Counted from the stretch's first letter, positions 17,501 through 26,153 are shown. The stretch is 64,000 nt of DNA from Henriciella litoralis (GCF_002088935.1 NZ_NCSS01000006.1:1334407-1398406), one strand, 5' to 3'. The notes: generated from the letters alone by a model not told the origin. A program made the numbers and translations.

Positions 17501-17672
17501 CCATGCGTTCTGCATCAGCGCCGGGCAGCGTCGTCAGCACAAACCCATAACGCTCGATCAGCGTCGGGTCTTCCTGACGGCCGAGGGTCAGGATCGAGCC
17601 AGCCGCGCCCGCAAGCGCCACCAGGATGAAAAGAACGCTAAGACGCGGCAGACGATAGAAGAGCGTGCGCAT
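14550..17672 (-). CDS. RND efflux pump inner-membrane permease
   Basis: 1040 residues, the usual AcrB/MexB-family length. The N-terminal helix is followed by the first porter domain (DPIESAIRELPEVEEVQS), then a membrane block beginning near residue 340 with LLYSSLIVFLALFLVMG. The family's proton-relay segment is GLLIDNAIVVYDEYDQERG near residue 398; only one Asp is visible where AcrB has two. The second half repeats the layout and ends in GSALLALYFTPAAYRI. It would export drugs, bile-like compounds or lipophilic toxins with the adaptor encoded just upstream. No outer-membrane TolC gene is in the window. Confidence 0.92.
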   Translation of the reverse strand: MRTLFYRLPRLSVLFILVALAGAAGSILTLGRQEDPTLIERYGFVLTTLPGADAERMEATVTDPIESAIRELPEVEEVQSVSRQNVSQVTIRIDEDLSEAEVDDAWTLIRGKVESARSNLPPGSSTPDVRRLYVGASTMLVGLVWTGEGEPELAVMSRYARNLSDRFQNLPGTEETETFGLPEEEVRVVIDPEALAAAGLSMNQAAQLISTADARAPAGQVRGDTADVGVEIGGAFDGISRIRSVPLIQRDNGTALRVGDIADVRKGIEDPATAMNLTNGQRSIVVSAYIQSNRRVDQWADDAHKLIAEFEAGSPAEIDVRVLFDQSEYTGERLNGLAKNLLYSSLIVFLALFLVMGWRAAFVVGTALPLTVALVLILFKIFDFPLHQMSVTGLVISLGLLIDNAIVVYDEYDQERGRGHSIIDAIDISIGKLFGPLFASTLTTALAFAPIALMPGGAGEFIGMIGVSVIFSVSASFLVAMTIIPFMAGRFDRARKPTDRKNWFRDGISIDAVTDGYRWTIGTILRFPVLGLAIGLVPAIGGFMLGGSLPLQFFPQTERDQFQVEISLPPTATIHEAERAALKATELLKGYPHVEMVNFTLGAPAPRVYYNSFNNTQGVPGFAAGWVQLSDSRSTRLMVRQIQDELRVEFPDAQFLALPFEQGPPVDAPIEYFIRGNNLEILNRLGNESRQILSATPGITYTQASLQMGAPILTIRADEALTAMSGERLANLANDVRAELDGVPAGSILEGIEEIPVRVIAPQSRRSQLADLRSKTIGNGPNGAGTPVASLGEITLDPQTAVITRLDGQRVNQIYGFTEPFSLPPPVMEQFQASLEASGFSTPPGYDIIIGGEAQTRSDAMGNLMSLAVPLVLIMAGAVALVFNSFRMSLLILVTGFLSVGLAFGGVWMFNLPLGFNAIVGALGLLGISINSSIVVLSLLQGSAAARADDVLAQREIVVDATRHIVATTLTTMGGFVPIILTGDVFWLPLATAIAGGVAGSALLALYFTPAAYRIMTMKPIRRLYRSLRGRSNYSPKPAE

Positions 17673-17681
17673 GGCCGGGAT

Positions 17682-18872
17682 CTATCCTTCCACGTCTGTG
17701 GCAAGGGCGGTTGGCGAAAGCCTTGGCAGCACTTGTTGTCCCGGCGTGATGCGTTGCAGGCCATTCAGGATGACCCGATCACCGTCGGAGACAGCGCCGC
17801 GGACATAAGCGCGCTCGCTTTCGCTCTGGATCACTTCAACAAGGCCGGGTTGAGCTACCCAGCCATCATCTTGCTGGCGTGCGATATAGACAGACCAGAG
17901 ACCGCGCTGGTTTTCAGCGAGCGCGCTGACAGGGACCCAAAATCCCGGCTCGTTGACATCGCGCTGCATTTCCAGCCTGACGACGGCGCCGGTGGATACC
18001 TTGGACGGATCAATAATGTCGAACACGCTGGTCACCGTGCGCTGACCGGCATCAATCACGCCGGTAACGGATTTCAGACGCGCATCGACGGGCCCAAGAT
18101 CACCTTTCAAAGTGTAGACCCGGCCGGGTTCGAGCTCCGCTGCCAAATTCGCTGGCAGGCCGATGCGGGCTTCGAGCGCGGTTGTTTCAACCAGCTCAAA
18201 GACAGGCACGCCGGGCGAGGCGATCGCGCCTTCGTCATAACGCCTTTCCGTAATGACACCGGGATAGGGCGCGGTGATACTTGATAGATCGATCTGAACC
18301 TGAAGCGTCGCAGCTTGCGCTTTCGCAGCATCGATACGCGCCTGCGAGGTTGCGGCCTGAGCGCGCGCTTCATCGACGCGCTGCTGGGCAACATGCCCCT
18401 TCTCCAGAAGGGTCTGCTGACGGTCCACCGTCGTCATAGCCAGCCTGTGATTGGCCTCTGCCTCTTTCACCTGTGCCCGCGCCGATGTCAGCTGGGACCG
18501 CAAGGCGCGCGTGTCGAGCGCGGCGAGTAACTGCCCATCGGTCACCCGGTCGCCGACATCAACATTCAACACAGCGATGCGACCGCCAGATGAAAAACCA
18601 AGACTGCTCGACCGCCGGGCATTCACGATGCCTGTAAATTGCTCGTCGAGACCGAGTGTCGACTGGATACGCACGGGCATCACATCAACGCCGAGCGGCG
18701 CTGGCGCTTTGGTTATCACGAGCGGACCTTCGCTGGAGCGCTGGCTTAAAACAAAGAGGGCGAGGCCGATTATCGCGACGGCGATAACCGCAATGAAGAG
18801 CAGGCCTTTTGCCAGATTCGGGCTCGGCTCACGCTTGGGCGGGCCGGATGGATGTGTCGATTGATCAGACAT
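17682..18872 (-). CDS. RND periplasmic adaptor (HlyD/AcrA family)
   Basis: 396 residues. A cytoplasmic N-terminus and one membrane anchor (about 24-45, LLFIAVIAVAIIGLALFVL) precede a biotinyl-lipoyl-like segment (SSGGRIAVLNVDVGDRV), a long coiled coil (about 115-190, with QLTSARAQVKEAEANHRLA) and the beta-barrel membrane-proximal domain. This is the fusion protein that links the RND permease to an outer-membrane channel. It lies 9 bp upstream of the permease gene and overlaps the regulator gene by 8 bp, so tetR, adaptor and pump form one operon. Confidence 0.92.
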   Translation of the reverse strand: MSDQSTHPSGPPKREPSPNLAKGLLFIAVIAVAIIGLALFVLSQRSSEGPLVITKAPAPLGVDVMPVRIQSTLGLDEQFTGIVNARRSSSLGFSSGGRIAVLNVDVGDRVTDGQLLAALDTRALRSQLTSARAQVKEAEANHRLAMTTVDRQQTLLEKGHVAQQRVDEARAQAATSQARIDAAKAQAATLQVQIDLSSITAPYPGVITERRYDEGAIASPGVPVFELVETTALEARIGLPANLAAELEPGRVYTLKGDLGPVDARLKSVTGVIDAGQRTVTSVFDIIDPSKVSTGAVVRLEMQRDVNEPGFWVPVSALAENQRGLWSVYIARQQDDGWVAQPGLVEVIQSESERAYVRGAVSDGDRVILNGLQRITPGQQVLPRLSPTALATDVEG

Positions 18873-19593
18873 TCGAGGCCTCCCCAGCCTTGATGAAATC
18901 TACATTTGGCCGTTCGAGGCTTCGGATCAGAAGGTCGGCGTGGAAACTGATGAAATCGGCCTGAGACAGTTTTTGCGGCATTCCCTTAAGGAGCGGAAAC
19001 TCCGGTAGGTGGGCGATCATCATCGAAAGGCCATGCATCGAGGCCCACAAAGATTTTGCCGCGTCGGTCGGGTCGAGGTCCTCACGCAAGTGTCCTTCGC
19101 CGATGCCTTCGGCCATCATTCCGCACAGGACTTCAAACGCTCTGCGCTTGTTTGTGTCATCGTAGCCGTGCTCAGGCAGGTCGCTGTTCAGGACAATGCT
19201 GGAAAAAGCGGCGACGTAATGGTGAGGCTTCTCGATCGCCAGGACGATATAGCCACGCACACATTTGCGGGCGCGGACCAGAAACGGTTCGTTTCGATCC
19301 ACGATCTCGTGGACGCGTTGAAGCAAGCGACCAAAAAACGTCTCCTTGAGTTCCTCAACAAGGTCGTCTTTTGAATTGAAGTATTTGTAGATCGCAGCCG
19401 GTGAATAATCGATCTCGTCCGCGATCCGGCGGATCGACAGTCCGGCCTCGCCTTCCTGGGCGAAGACACGTTCGGCGGCATCGAGGATCGCCCCGCGCAC
19501 CTTGATACGGCGCCGCTCCGCCGGAGTTATTTCAAGCTCGTCCATACCCTGCCCGCCCGCTTTTGACATCCGATCATAGCCCGGATTTGCCAT
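18865..19593 (-). CDS. TetR-family transcriptional regulator
   Basis: 242 residues. The helix-turn-helix is at about 35-80: ILDAAERVFAQEGEAGLSIRRIADEIDYSPAAIYKYFNSKDDL, a textbook TetR/AcrR N-terminus. The C-terminal ligand-binding half is helical and unlike characterised regulators. It is first in the efflux operon, a common autoregulatory arrangement. An array of GTGAAC/GTTCAC half-sites in front of the gene is the probable operator. The start is uncertain among ATGs at 19593 and two later in-frame ones; none has a strong ribosome site. Confidence 0.9.
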   Translation of the reverse strand: MANPGYDRMSKAGGQGMDELEITPAERRRIKVRGAILDAAERVFAQEGEAGLSIRRIADEIDYSPAAIYKYFNSKDDLVEELKETFFGRLLQRVHEIVDRNEPFLVRARKCVRGYIVLAIEKPHHYVAAFSSIVLNSDLPEHGYDDTNKRRAFEVLCGMMAEGIGEGHLREDLDPTDAAKSLWASMHGLSMMIAHLPEFPLLKGMPQKLSQADFISFHADLLIRSLERPNVDFIKAGEASNV

Positions 19594-19606
19594 AGAAGCA
19601 AAGCCT

Positions 19607-19648
19607 GTTCATTTTGTGAACACTGTTCACTTATAAAAGTGCGTTCAC
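19607..19648. promoter_or_regulatory. TetR-type operator array
   Basis: GTGAAC-ACT-GTTCAC (19616-19630) is a perfect 6-3-6 palindrome. An overlapping near-perfect partner GTTCAT-TTT-GTGAAC (19607-19621) shares one half-site, and a further GTTCAC lies at 19643-19648. The array lies between tetR and the divergent nitroreductase gene, overlapping a TTATAAAA that could be a -10. It would allow coordinated repression of both transcripts. Confidence 0.7.
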
Positions 19649-19727
19649 CCGCACAAATGACATTGCCTCAAGGAAATCTGCGGCGCCCGACCTATGAACG
19701 CGGCATGGCTCAAACTATGTAGTGGCC

Positions 19728-20357
19728 ATGACAAATATCTTTCCGCCCGCCCCGACCGTCGGCACGCCAATGTTGCCGGTTCGGCCTTCGCAAGAGACCC
19801 GCGAATTTCTTGCCCTCAGACGCTCTGCCAACAAGGCGTGTCTCGGCAGTCCGGGCCCCACGCCGTCGCAGCTCGATGAGATTATCGCTGCCGCGACACG
19901 CGTGCCAGATCATCGCCGACTGTCTCCATGGAAGTTCATCGTTTTTGAGGGCGATGCCCGCCGCCAGTTCGGGGACGCTGCCGCCGAAGTCCAGAGAAGT
20001 GAAGACCCTGGTCTCGATGCCGGGGCATACACATTCACAGCCGGTCTGCTGATGCGGGCGCCAACTGTCGTTGCGATCATTTCATCGCCGACGGAAGATG
20101 GACGCACACCTGTCTGGGAGCAGGAATTATCCGTCGGCGCCGTCTGCCATAATTTGTTGCTCGCGGCGAACGCCGCGGGATGGGCAGGCTGCTGGCTGAC
20201 CGAATGGATATCCTTTTCCAAAGGCATCGACCGCCTGCTTGGACTTGCAGAAAATGAGCGTGTCGCAGGCTTCATCTATCTCGGCACCGCCACAATGAAC
20301 CCACAGGAACGCGCCCGCCCCGAAACAGCGCAGCTGATCACGCGCTGGGCCCCATAG
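19728..20357 (+). CDS. Nitroreductase family protein
   Basis: About 210 residues from ATG 19728; a GTG at 19722 is an alternative. FMN-binding features of the NfsB/FRP-type fold are visible: RRSANKACLGSPGPT near residue 30, LSVGAVCHNLLLAANAAGWAGCWLTEW near 135, and AGFIYLGTA near the end. These enzymes reduce nitroaromatics, quinones or other electrophiles with NAD(P)H. Its start faces the tetR gene across the operator array, so it is likely induced by the same signal as the efflux pump, a typical detoxification pairing. Confidence 0.85.
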   Translation: MTNIFPPAPTVGTPMLPVRPSQETREFLALRRSANKACLGSPGPTPSQLDEIIAAATRVPDHRRLSPWKFIVFEGDARRQFGDAAAEVQRSEDPGLDAGAYTFTAGLLMRAPTVVAIISSPTEDGRTPVWEQELSVGAVCHNLLLAANAAGWAGCWLTEWISFSKGIDRLLGLAENERVAGFIYLGTATMNPQERARPETAQLITRWAP

Positions 20358-20382
20358 GTCCGAGGGCCGCCCAAAGGACAAT

Positions 20383-21603
20383 ATGTTTTCTTTCATCAGG
20401 CAGAATGCGCGATGGATCGCTGGCGGATTTCTGCTGACCCTCTTTTCCTCCTTCGGGCAGACCTTCTTTATTGGGCTGTCGGGCGAAGAACTACGCGCCA
20501 AATTTGATCTCACCGACGGTCAGTTCGGGCTCACCTACATGGTCGCGACGCTGGCCAGTGCGCTCACCCTGCCGTGGCTGGGCCGGACGCTCGATTATAT
20601 GCCGGGCCGGCGGGTCATATTGTTTGTACTGCCCTGTCTGGCCGCCGCATGTCTTCTCATCGCCTACGCTCCCAATGTCTTGGTCATGGTTCTGGCGCTC
20701 TATATGCTGCGCCTGTTCGGTCAGGGCATGATGACCCACACCGCATTGACGGAAACCGGCCGCTGGTTCGCAGCTAGCCGGGGACGAGCCATCTCTCTCG
20801 TATCGCCGGGCGTTGAAGCGGGTACCGCCATTCTGCCAGTCACTTTCGCCGTGGTGGCCGCGATGACCGGATGGCAAGTCGCCTGGGTTCTGTCCGCTGC
20901 GACGCTTCTGCTCGTCACACTTCCGGCTGTCAGCCTTCTCTGGGCGGTCGATCGCCAGCCCACGCAAGCCGAAGCGTCCTCAAAGCCGGCACGGACAGCG
21001 CGCGACTGGCGGGTCGGCGAAGTGCTTCAGGACCCGCTTTTCTATGTCATGCTCGCCTGCGTCCTGGCCCCACCCTTCATCGGAACGACGATCTTCTTCC
21101 ATCAGGACTATCTTATCGAGCTTCGCGGCTACAGCCCACTCGCCTTTGCTGGCGCTTTTCCGATATTGGCCCTGACCAGCGTCTGTTTTGCGCTTGTCTG
21201 CGGCCAGCTTGTCGACACGTTCGGAGCCTCAAGGCTTCTGCCCTACTTCCTGCTGCCACTAGCCACGGCAAGCGCGGTGGCCGGTCTGCTGGACGCCGTC
21301 TGGGGCATCTACATCTTCATGTTTCTGATTGGGGTCTCGAACGGGTTTACGTCCACCCTGCTCGGCGCGCTCTGGCCTGAGACGTATGGGGTCAAATATC
21401 TCGGCTCCATCCGTGCGGTCATCGTATCTGCAATGGTGTTCTCGACCGCGCTTGGGCCGGGCGTCACCGGCGCTCTGATTGATGCCGGTGTCGCCCTGCC
21501 CGATCAGCTGATCTGGATGAGCGGCTGGTGCCTTCTCGCCTGCGTGACGCTGGGAGCCGTATCGCCCAGACTGGCGGCGCGAAGCGCGCCGTCGCCGTCC
21601 TAG
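20383..21603 (+). CDS. MFS transporter
   Basis: 406 residues, 12 predicted membrane helices. The loop between helices 2 and 3 carries a GRTLDYMPGRRV version of the MFS motif A. A central cytoplasmic loop (about 190-210, QPTQAEASSKPARTARDW) splits the two six-helix halves. The N-terminus (RQNARWIAGGFLLTLFSSFGQTFFIGL) recalls monocarboxylate or oxalate-formate-type families. The substrate is unknown. It starts 25 bp after the nitroreductase gene and may be co-transcribed. Its TAG overlaps the stop of the convergent acyl-CoA dehydrogenase gene. Confidence 0.87.
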   Translation: MFSFIRQNARWIAGGFLLTLFSSFGQTFFIGLSGEELRAKFDLTDGQFGLTYMVATLASALTLPWLGRTLDYMPGRRVILFVLPCLAAACLLIAYAPNVLVMVLALYMLRLFGQGMMTHTALTETGRWFAASRGRAISLVSPGVEAGTAILPVTFAVVAAMTGWQVAWVLSAATLLLVTLPAVSLLWAVDRQPTQAEASSKPARTARDWRVGEVLQDPLFYVMLACVLAPPFIGTTIFFHQDYLIELRGYSPLAFAGAFPILALTSVCFALVCGQLVDTFGASRLLPYFLLPLATASAVAGLLDAVWGIYIFMFLIGVSNGFTSTLLGALWPETYGVKYLGSIRAVIVSAMVFSTALGPGVTGALIDAGVALPDQLIWMSGWCLLACVTLGAVSPRLAARSAPSPS

Positions 21604-23366
21604 GACACCCCGAACAGCGCCTCGCTCTCACCGAGGAAGCTCTCACCACCACTTGTGATGCCGGACACTTTGCCCGGCGCCTCAGCGAGCGAGGTCTCCG
21701 CAAAGAATCCAGCGAGCGCCGTCATCCGCCCCCGCAGCGACGGATGATCCTTACGCGCAGCAAGGGCCCCACGTGCCAGGAAGTGGCCACCGATCACATC
21801 GCCAGCCAGCTCCAGATAGGCGGTCGCGCCTGAAAGGCCCTGCTCGCGGTCGGTCTTCATCGCTTCAGCCATCCAGGCCGTTGCCTCGGACAAGGCATCT
21901 GAAGCCGTCTCCAGCCGATCCGCGATCTGCACGAGCTGCGGATCATTTGTTTCGCGAGCGGCCTGGGCCGTTTGCATGACCTCTTCGATCATGTCACTCA
22001 TCGCTCGCCCTCCAGCCATCGAGAGTTTCCGGCCGACAAGGTCGATCGCCTGAATGCCGTTCGTGCCCTCATAGATCGGCGCAATACGCGCGTCTCTGTA
22101 AAGCTGGGCGGCGAGCGTTTCATTCATGAAGCCCATCCCGCCATGGATCTGCACGCCCTTGCTCGCCATCTCGACGCCGATATCTGTCGACCAGGCCTTG
22201 GCAATCGGGGTCAGCAAATCCTCGCGCAGCTTGGCGGCTTCGCGGGCGCTCTCGTCCTCAGACGTATCGGCAATATCGGCCGCAACGCCGCAAGCATAAC
22301 AGATCGCGCGGGACGCCATAACGTGCGCCCGCATCGTGGTCAGCGTCCGCCGAACGTCCGCATGATGCAGAATCGGCGCTGGCCCCTCAACGCCCTGCGC
22401 CGTGCCCTGCTTGCGCTCATTGGCGTAGGCATAGGCGGTCTGGAAGGCCGCCTCAGCAACACCAACGCCTTCGAGGCCAACGTTCAAGCGCGCCGAGTTC
22501 ATCATCGTGAACATGCAGGCGAGCCCGCGGTTTGGCTCCCCCACCAGCCAGCCGGTCGCCCCATCATATTCCATGACGCAGGTCGGGCTCGCATGGATAC
22601 CGATCTTCTTCTCAAGGCCGATGCAGGAAACGCCATTGCGTTCGCCAAGCGAGCCATCTTCATTGACCAGAACCTTCGGCACGACAAAAAGCGAGATACC
22701 TTTCGACCCGGCAGGTGCATCCGGCAGACGGGCGAGAACAAGGTGAATAATGTTCTCCGTCATGTCGTGGTCGCCCCACGTGATGTAGATTTTCTGGCCC
22801 GAGATCGCGTAGCTGCCATCCTCATTCGGCACAGCTTTGGTCTTCAGCGCGCCAACATCGGAGCCTGCCTGAGGCTCAGTCAGATTCATCGTGCCGGTCC
22901 ATTCGCCAGACACCAGCTTTGGCAGATATTTCTTCTGTTCGGCCTCATGCCCATGCGCGACCAGCGCCTCGATGGCCCCGAGACTCAGCATCGGACAAAG
23001 GCCGAAGCTCATATTCGCTCCGTGCACCAGCTCCAGCACGGCGTTGGCCAGCGTCCGCGGCAGGCCCTGCCCGCCCCATTCCACAGGCGCGGCAAGCCCC
23101 ATCCAGCCGCCCTCGGCAAATTGCTTGTAGGCTTCTGCAAACCCATGTGGTGCGACCACGCCATCGCCGGTCAGCTGCGCGCCCTGTTCGTCGCCGGGCT
23201 GGTTCAACGGCGCCAGTACATCGGCGGCCAGTTTGCCCGCCTCTTCAAGTACAGGGTCAATCAGATCGAGATCAAAGTCGGCATAAGCGCTGCCCACCAG
23301 CCGGTCGATCCGTGCCACTTCTTTCAGCGCAAAGGTCATTTCTTCAATCGGGGCACGATAACTCAT
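21600..23366 (-). CDS. Acyl-CoA dehydrogenase (DmdC/long C-terminal type)
   Basis: 588 residues, longer than a classic ~380-residue acyl-CoA dehydrogenase and matching the DmdC-like subfamily with an extra C-terminal domain. The core is intact: GAQLTGDGVVAPHGFAEAYKQF, the FAD-binding loop LTEPQAGSDVGALKT, then GFMNETLAAQLYRDARIAPIYEGTNGIQAIDLVGRKL with the catalytic-region Glu. The tail (about 455-588) is helical. DmdC oxidises 3-methylmercaptopropionyl-CoA in marine DMSP demethylation, but relatives act on ordinary acyl-CoAs and no other dmd gene is present here. Confidence 0.88.
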   Translation of the reverse strand: MSYRAPIEEMTFALKEVARIDRLVGSAYADFDLDLIDPVLEEAGKLAADVLAPLNQPGDEQGAQLTGDGVVAPHGFAEAYKQFAEGGWMGLAAPVEWGGQGLPRTLANAVLELVHGANMSFGLCPMLSLGAIEALVAHGHEAEQKKYLPKLVSGEWTGTMNLTEPQAGSDVGALKTKAVPNEDGSYAISGQKIYITWGDHDMTENIIHLVLARLPDAPAGSKGISLFVVPKVLVNEDGSLGERNGVSCIGLEKKIGIHASPTCVMEYDGATGWLVGEPNRGLACMFTMMNSARLNVGLEGVGVAEAAFQTAYAYANERKQGTAQGVEGPAPILHHADVRRTLTTMRAHVMASRAICYACGVAADIADTSEDESAREAAKLREDLLTPIAKAWSTDIGVEMASKGVQIHGGMGFMNETLAAQLYRDARIAPIYEGTNGIQAIDLVGRKLSMAGGRAMSDMIEEVMQTAQAARETNDPQLVQIADRLETASDALSEATAWMAEAMKTDREQGLSGATAYLELAGDVIGGHFLARGALAARKDHPSLRGRMTALAGFFAETSLAEAPGKVSGITSGGESFLGESEALFGVS

Positions 23367-23487
23367 CTGATGCGTCTCCAGGATATGTGCTATGCCTCGC
23401 TCAAATCCGGCGAGGGCTGGTCAGGCCGTATGATTTGACTAGTTAATTGCTTTGTACCCGTTTGACCATTCACGAGGAGACACGTCC

Positions 23488-24129
23488 ATGCGTCGCATTC
23501 TACTGACCGCCGCCCTGGCTGCCATTGTTACAACACCTGCCATCGCAGAACAGACGCTCGACGGCGTTTCTGCCGACACTTACGAGCTCGACAAAACGCA
23601 CGCCTTCCTCACATGGACGGTCACCCATAATGGTATCTCCCATTACACCGCCAACTTCACCGATTTCGACGCAACGCTCGAATTTGATCCTGATGACCTC
23701 TCTGCCTCGTCAATCGAAGTGACGATCAACCCGACAGGTATCGAGACGAATTATCCGGGCGACTACAAGGCCGGTCACCCGGATAGCGAGTACGCCTCCT
23801 GGAACGAAGCCCTCTCCATGGGTGACAACTTCATGAAAGCGGGCGAGTATCCGGAGATTACCTTCGTATCGACCAGCGCCGAAACAACGGGCGACTTTAC
23901 GGGCACGGTCACAGGCGACCTGACTTTCCTTGGCGTGACCAAACCAGTCACCATGGACGTCACCTATAACGGAATGGCGAACCTGCCTTGGTACGGCCCA
24001 CGTGATCTCGTTGGCTTCAACGCATCGACCACGATCAGCCGCTCTGAATTCGGCCAGACATCCCTCGAAGGCATGATCTCCGACGATGTCAAAATCGAAT
24101 TCTCGGGCGAGTTCCTGCAGGCCGAATAA
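23488..24129 (+). CDS. Secreted YceI-family protein
   Basis: 213 residues from ATG 23488 (MRRILLTAALA), preceded by GAGGAGA; the earlier in-frame ATG at 23452 adds a non-conserved leader. A signal peptide ends at TTPAIAEQ. The remainder is the YceI lipocalin-like barrel with TYELDKTHAFLTWTVTHNGIS, GDYKAGHPDSEY, TGDLTFLGVTKPVT and EFGQTSLEGMISDDV. YceI proteins bind polyisoprenoid lipids in the periplasm; some influence quinone-dependent or stress functions. It is followed 30 bp later by a close paralogue. Confidence 0.9.
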   Translation: MRRILLTAALAAIVTTPAIAEQTLDGVSADTYELDKTHAFLTWTVTHNGISHYTANFTDFDATLEFDPDDLSASSIEVTINPTGIETNYPGDYKAGHPDSEYASWNEALSMGDNFMKAGEYPEITFVSTSAETTGDFTGTVTGDLTFLGVTKPVTMDVTYNGMANLPWYGPRDLVGFNASTTISRSEFGQTSLEGMISDDVKIEFSGEFLQAE

Positions 24130-24159
24130 ATCATTTTCACAAAAAAGGGGCTGAACCCA

Positions 24160-24909
24160 ATGACTCCCAGAAATTTGCTGCTTGCCAGCGCATCCGCTTT
24201 GCTCGTCGTTGCTTGCTCACCTTCCGAGTCAGCAGAGACAACGGCGCCAATTGAAGCGCCGACACCGCCAGAGGCCACCGAGACGGCTGATCTGCCAGAG
24301 AAGCTGACAGATGTATCTGCGGCGACCTATAGCCTTGAGCCGACCCATGCCTTTCTGACGGCAACCGTCATGCATAATGGTCTGTCAGAGTACACGATCG
24401 ATTTTACGTCCTTCGACGCAACGCTCGATTTTGATCCGGCCGCGCCAGAAAACGCATCTCTCAATGTCTCGATCGATCCGACCAGCGTGAACGTTAATTA
24501 CGCTGGCGATTACAAGGCCGGTCATCCGGACAGCGAGTTCAGCTCATGGCCTGAAGCGCTCGCGAAGGATGCGCGCTTCATGAATGCGGGTGAGTTCCCT
24601 GAGATCACTTTCGTGTCCACCGGCGCAACCCGCGAGGAAGATTATTCCGGCACGCTGACAGGCGACCTGACCTTCCTTGGCGTGACGCGCCCGGTAACGC
24701 TTGAGGTCACCTATAATGGTGTCGCCAATGCCCCTTGGTACGGCGAACGCGACCTTATTGGTTTTGATGCGTCGACAACCATCAACCGTTCCGAGTTCGG
24801 ACAAACCTCACTGGAAGGCATGATTTCCGACGAGGTGGCCGTCGCATTTTCTGGCGAATTCCTGCAGGATGAAGTCCCGGCAGAAGATTCTGCTGAAACA
24901 CCGGAATAG
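24160..24909 (+). CDS. YceI-family lipoprotein
   Basis: 249 residues. The N-terminus is a lipoprotein signal with LVVAC at about 16-20. A low-complexity acidic linker (TTAPIEAPTPPEATETAD) separates the anchor from a YceI domain (about 50-240) that is very similar to the gene before it: THAFLTATVMHNGLS, GDYKAGHPDSEF, TGDLTFLGVTRPVT and EFGQTSLEGMISDEV all recur. The pair is a clear tandem duplication in which one copy is soluble and one lipidated. It is the second gene of a YceI run. Confidence 0.9.
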   Translation: MTPRNLLLASASALLVVACSPSESAETTAPIEAPTPPEATETADLPEKLTDVSAATYSLEPTHAFLTATVMHNGLSEYTIDFTSFDATLDFDPAAPENASLNVSIDPTSVNVNYAGDYKAGHPDSEFSSWPEALAKDARFMNAGEFPEITFVSTGATREEDYSGTLTGDLTFLGVTRPVTLEVTYNGVANAPWYGERDLIGFDASTTINRSEFGQTSLEGMISDEVAVAFSGEFLQDEVPAEDSAETPE

Positions 24910-24933
24910 ACGACCAGGAACGATCAGGATCAA

Positions 24934-26133
24934 ATGACACAGTCTTCGCGTTACAGCGCAGTCGCGATTGCCCTTCACTGGGTGATCGCGCTCGCCATCG
25001 GCTTCATGATTTGGCTCGGCTGGAACATGGACGGAAATGAAGCGCGCTATCAGCTTCATAAATCCGTTGGCATCACGATCCTGCTGCTGACGGTGGCGCG
25101 GATTGTGTGGCGATTGATCAACCGCCCGCCCCCATTACCTGCCGGTATGCCGGCCTATGAACGCGCGGCCAGTCATTTCGTCCATATTGCGTTTTATACG
25201 CTTCTGATCGTCATGCCGCTAAGCGGCTGGCTTCTGGTCTCCACGTCCTATGATTTTGACGTGCCGACCGTGCTTTATGGACAGGTCAGCTGGCCCGACC
25301 TTCCAGGCGTCGGGCCTCTCTCAAATGAGACCGGCCATGGCATCATCGAATTCGTTCACTCAAAACTCGCCTGGGTGATGATCGGACTGGTTGCGCTCCA
25401 TGTGGCCGGCGCCATCAAACATGAAGTCTCATCCGAAGAGGGCGTCCTGAAACGCATGCTGCCTGGCCTCTTCGGCAAGGCTGATGCGCCCAGCCCTCCC
25501 CCAAGCGGCTTTTTCATTGCCTTTGGGGCCGCCATCGCCCTGTTCTTGCTCATCGCCTTCGTCCCGCCGCTCTTTTCCGGCAGCTCGCAAGCCTCATCCA
25601 GCGCGCAAGATAGCCCGGCGCAATCGAGCGGCATCGAGCCGAACTGGAACGTTGATTATGACGCGTCCAGCATCCAGTTCTCCGGCACACATGAGAATGC
25701 CCGCTTCGAAGGCGGCTTCTCTGACTGGACCGCAGACATCCAGTTCGACAAGGACGCGCTCGACACGTCTGCCGTTAAAGTCACTGTCCGCACAGCCTCA
25801 GCAAGTACCGGCAAGAAACTCTACACAGACAGCCTGAAATCCGGCGAATGGCTCAACCCGTCTGACTATCCTGAAGCGGTTGTCAGCCTGACAGATTTCA
25901 AAGCGACAGCGAATGGCTATACCGCCGAAGCCACGCTGACCCTGAAAGAAAATTCGGTGTCCTTCCCTTTCAACTTCACGCTCACCGAAGAGGGCGATCA
26001 GACCCGCATGACGGGCGAGGCCCAGCTGGAGCGTAAACCGCTTGATCTCGGCCAGAAATCTGATCCCGGCGCCGACTGGGTCAGCGAAACAATCGACATC
26101 AATGTCGACGTGCTGGCCTCGCCTCGCACCTGA
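24934..26133 (+). CDS. Cytochrome b561 fused to a YceI domain
   Basis: 399 residues. The first ~175 form a four-helix cytochrome b561 with likely haem-ligand histidines in ALHWVIALAIG, QLHKSVGITI, HGIIEFVHSKL and ALHVAGAIKHE. A fifth hydrophobic segment near 195-215 follows, then a YceI domain (about 230-399) starting NWNVDYDASSIQFSGTH. The barrel would sit in the periplasm next to the di-haem membrane domain. In bacteria, yceI and b561 genes are commonly neighbours; here they are one polypeptide. It suggests electron transfer between the quinone pool and a periplasmic isoprenoid-binding partner. Confidence 0.9.
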   Translation: MTQSSRYSAVAIALHWVIALAIGFMIWLGWNMDGNEARYQLHKSVGITILLLTVARIVWRLINRPPPLPAGMPAYERAASHFVHIAFYTLLIVMPLSGWLLVSTSYDFDVPTVLYGQVSWPDLPGVGPLSNETGHGIIEFVHSKLAWVMIGLVALHVAGAIKHEVSSEEGVLKRMLPGLFGKADAPSPPPSGFFIAFGAAIALFLLIAFVPPLFSGSSQASSSAQDSPAQSSGIEPNWNVDYDASSIQFSGTHENARFEGGFSDWTADIQFDKDALDTSAVKVTVRTASASTGKKLYTDSLKSGEWLNPSDYPEAVVSLTDFKATANGYTAEATLTLKENSVSFPFNFTLTEEGDQTRMTGEAQLERKPLDLGQKSDPGADWVSETIDINVDVLASPRT

Positions 26134-26153
26134 ATGGGTGCTAGGCGCTGATC

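Noticed and set aside
21972..23438. Long plus-strand frame of 488 codons opposite the acyl-CoA dehydrogenase
   Set aside because: It is the antisense of a well-conserved enzyme, its composition is His/Arg-rich and it matches no domain. High GC produces such open frames.
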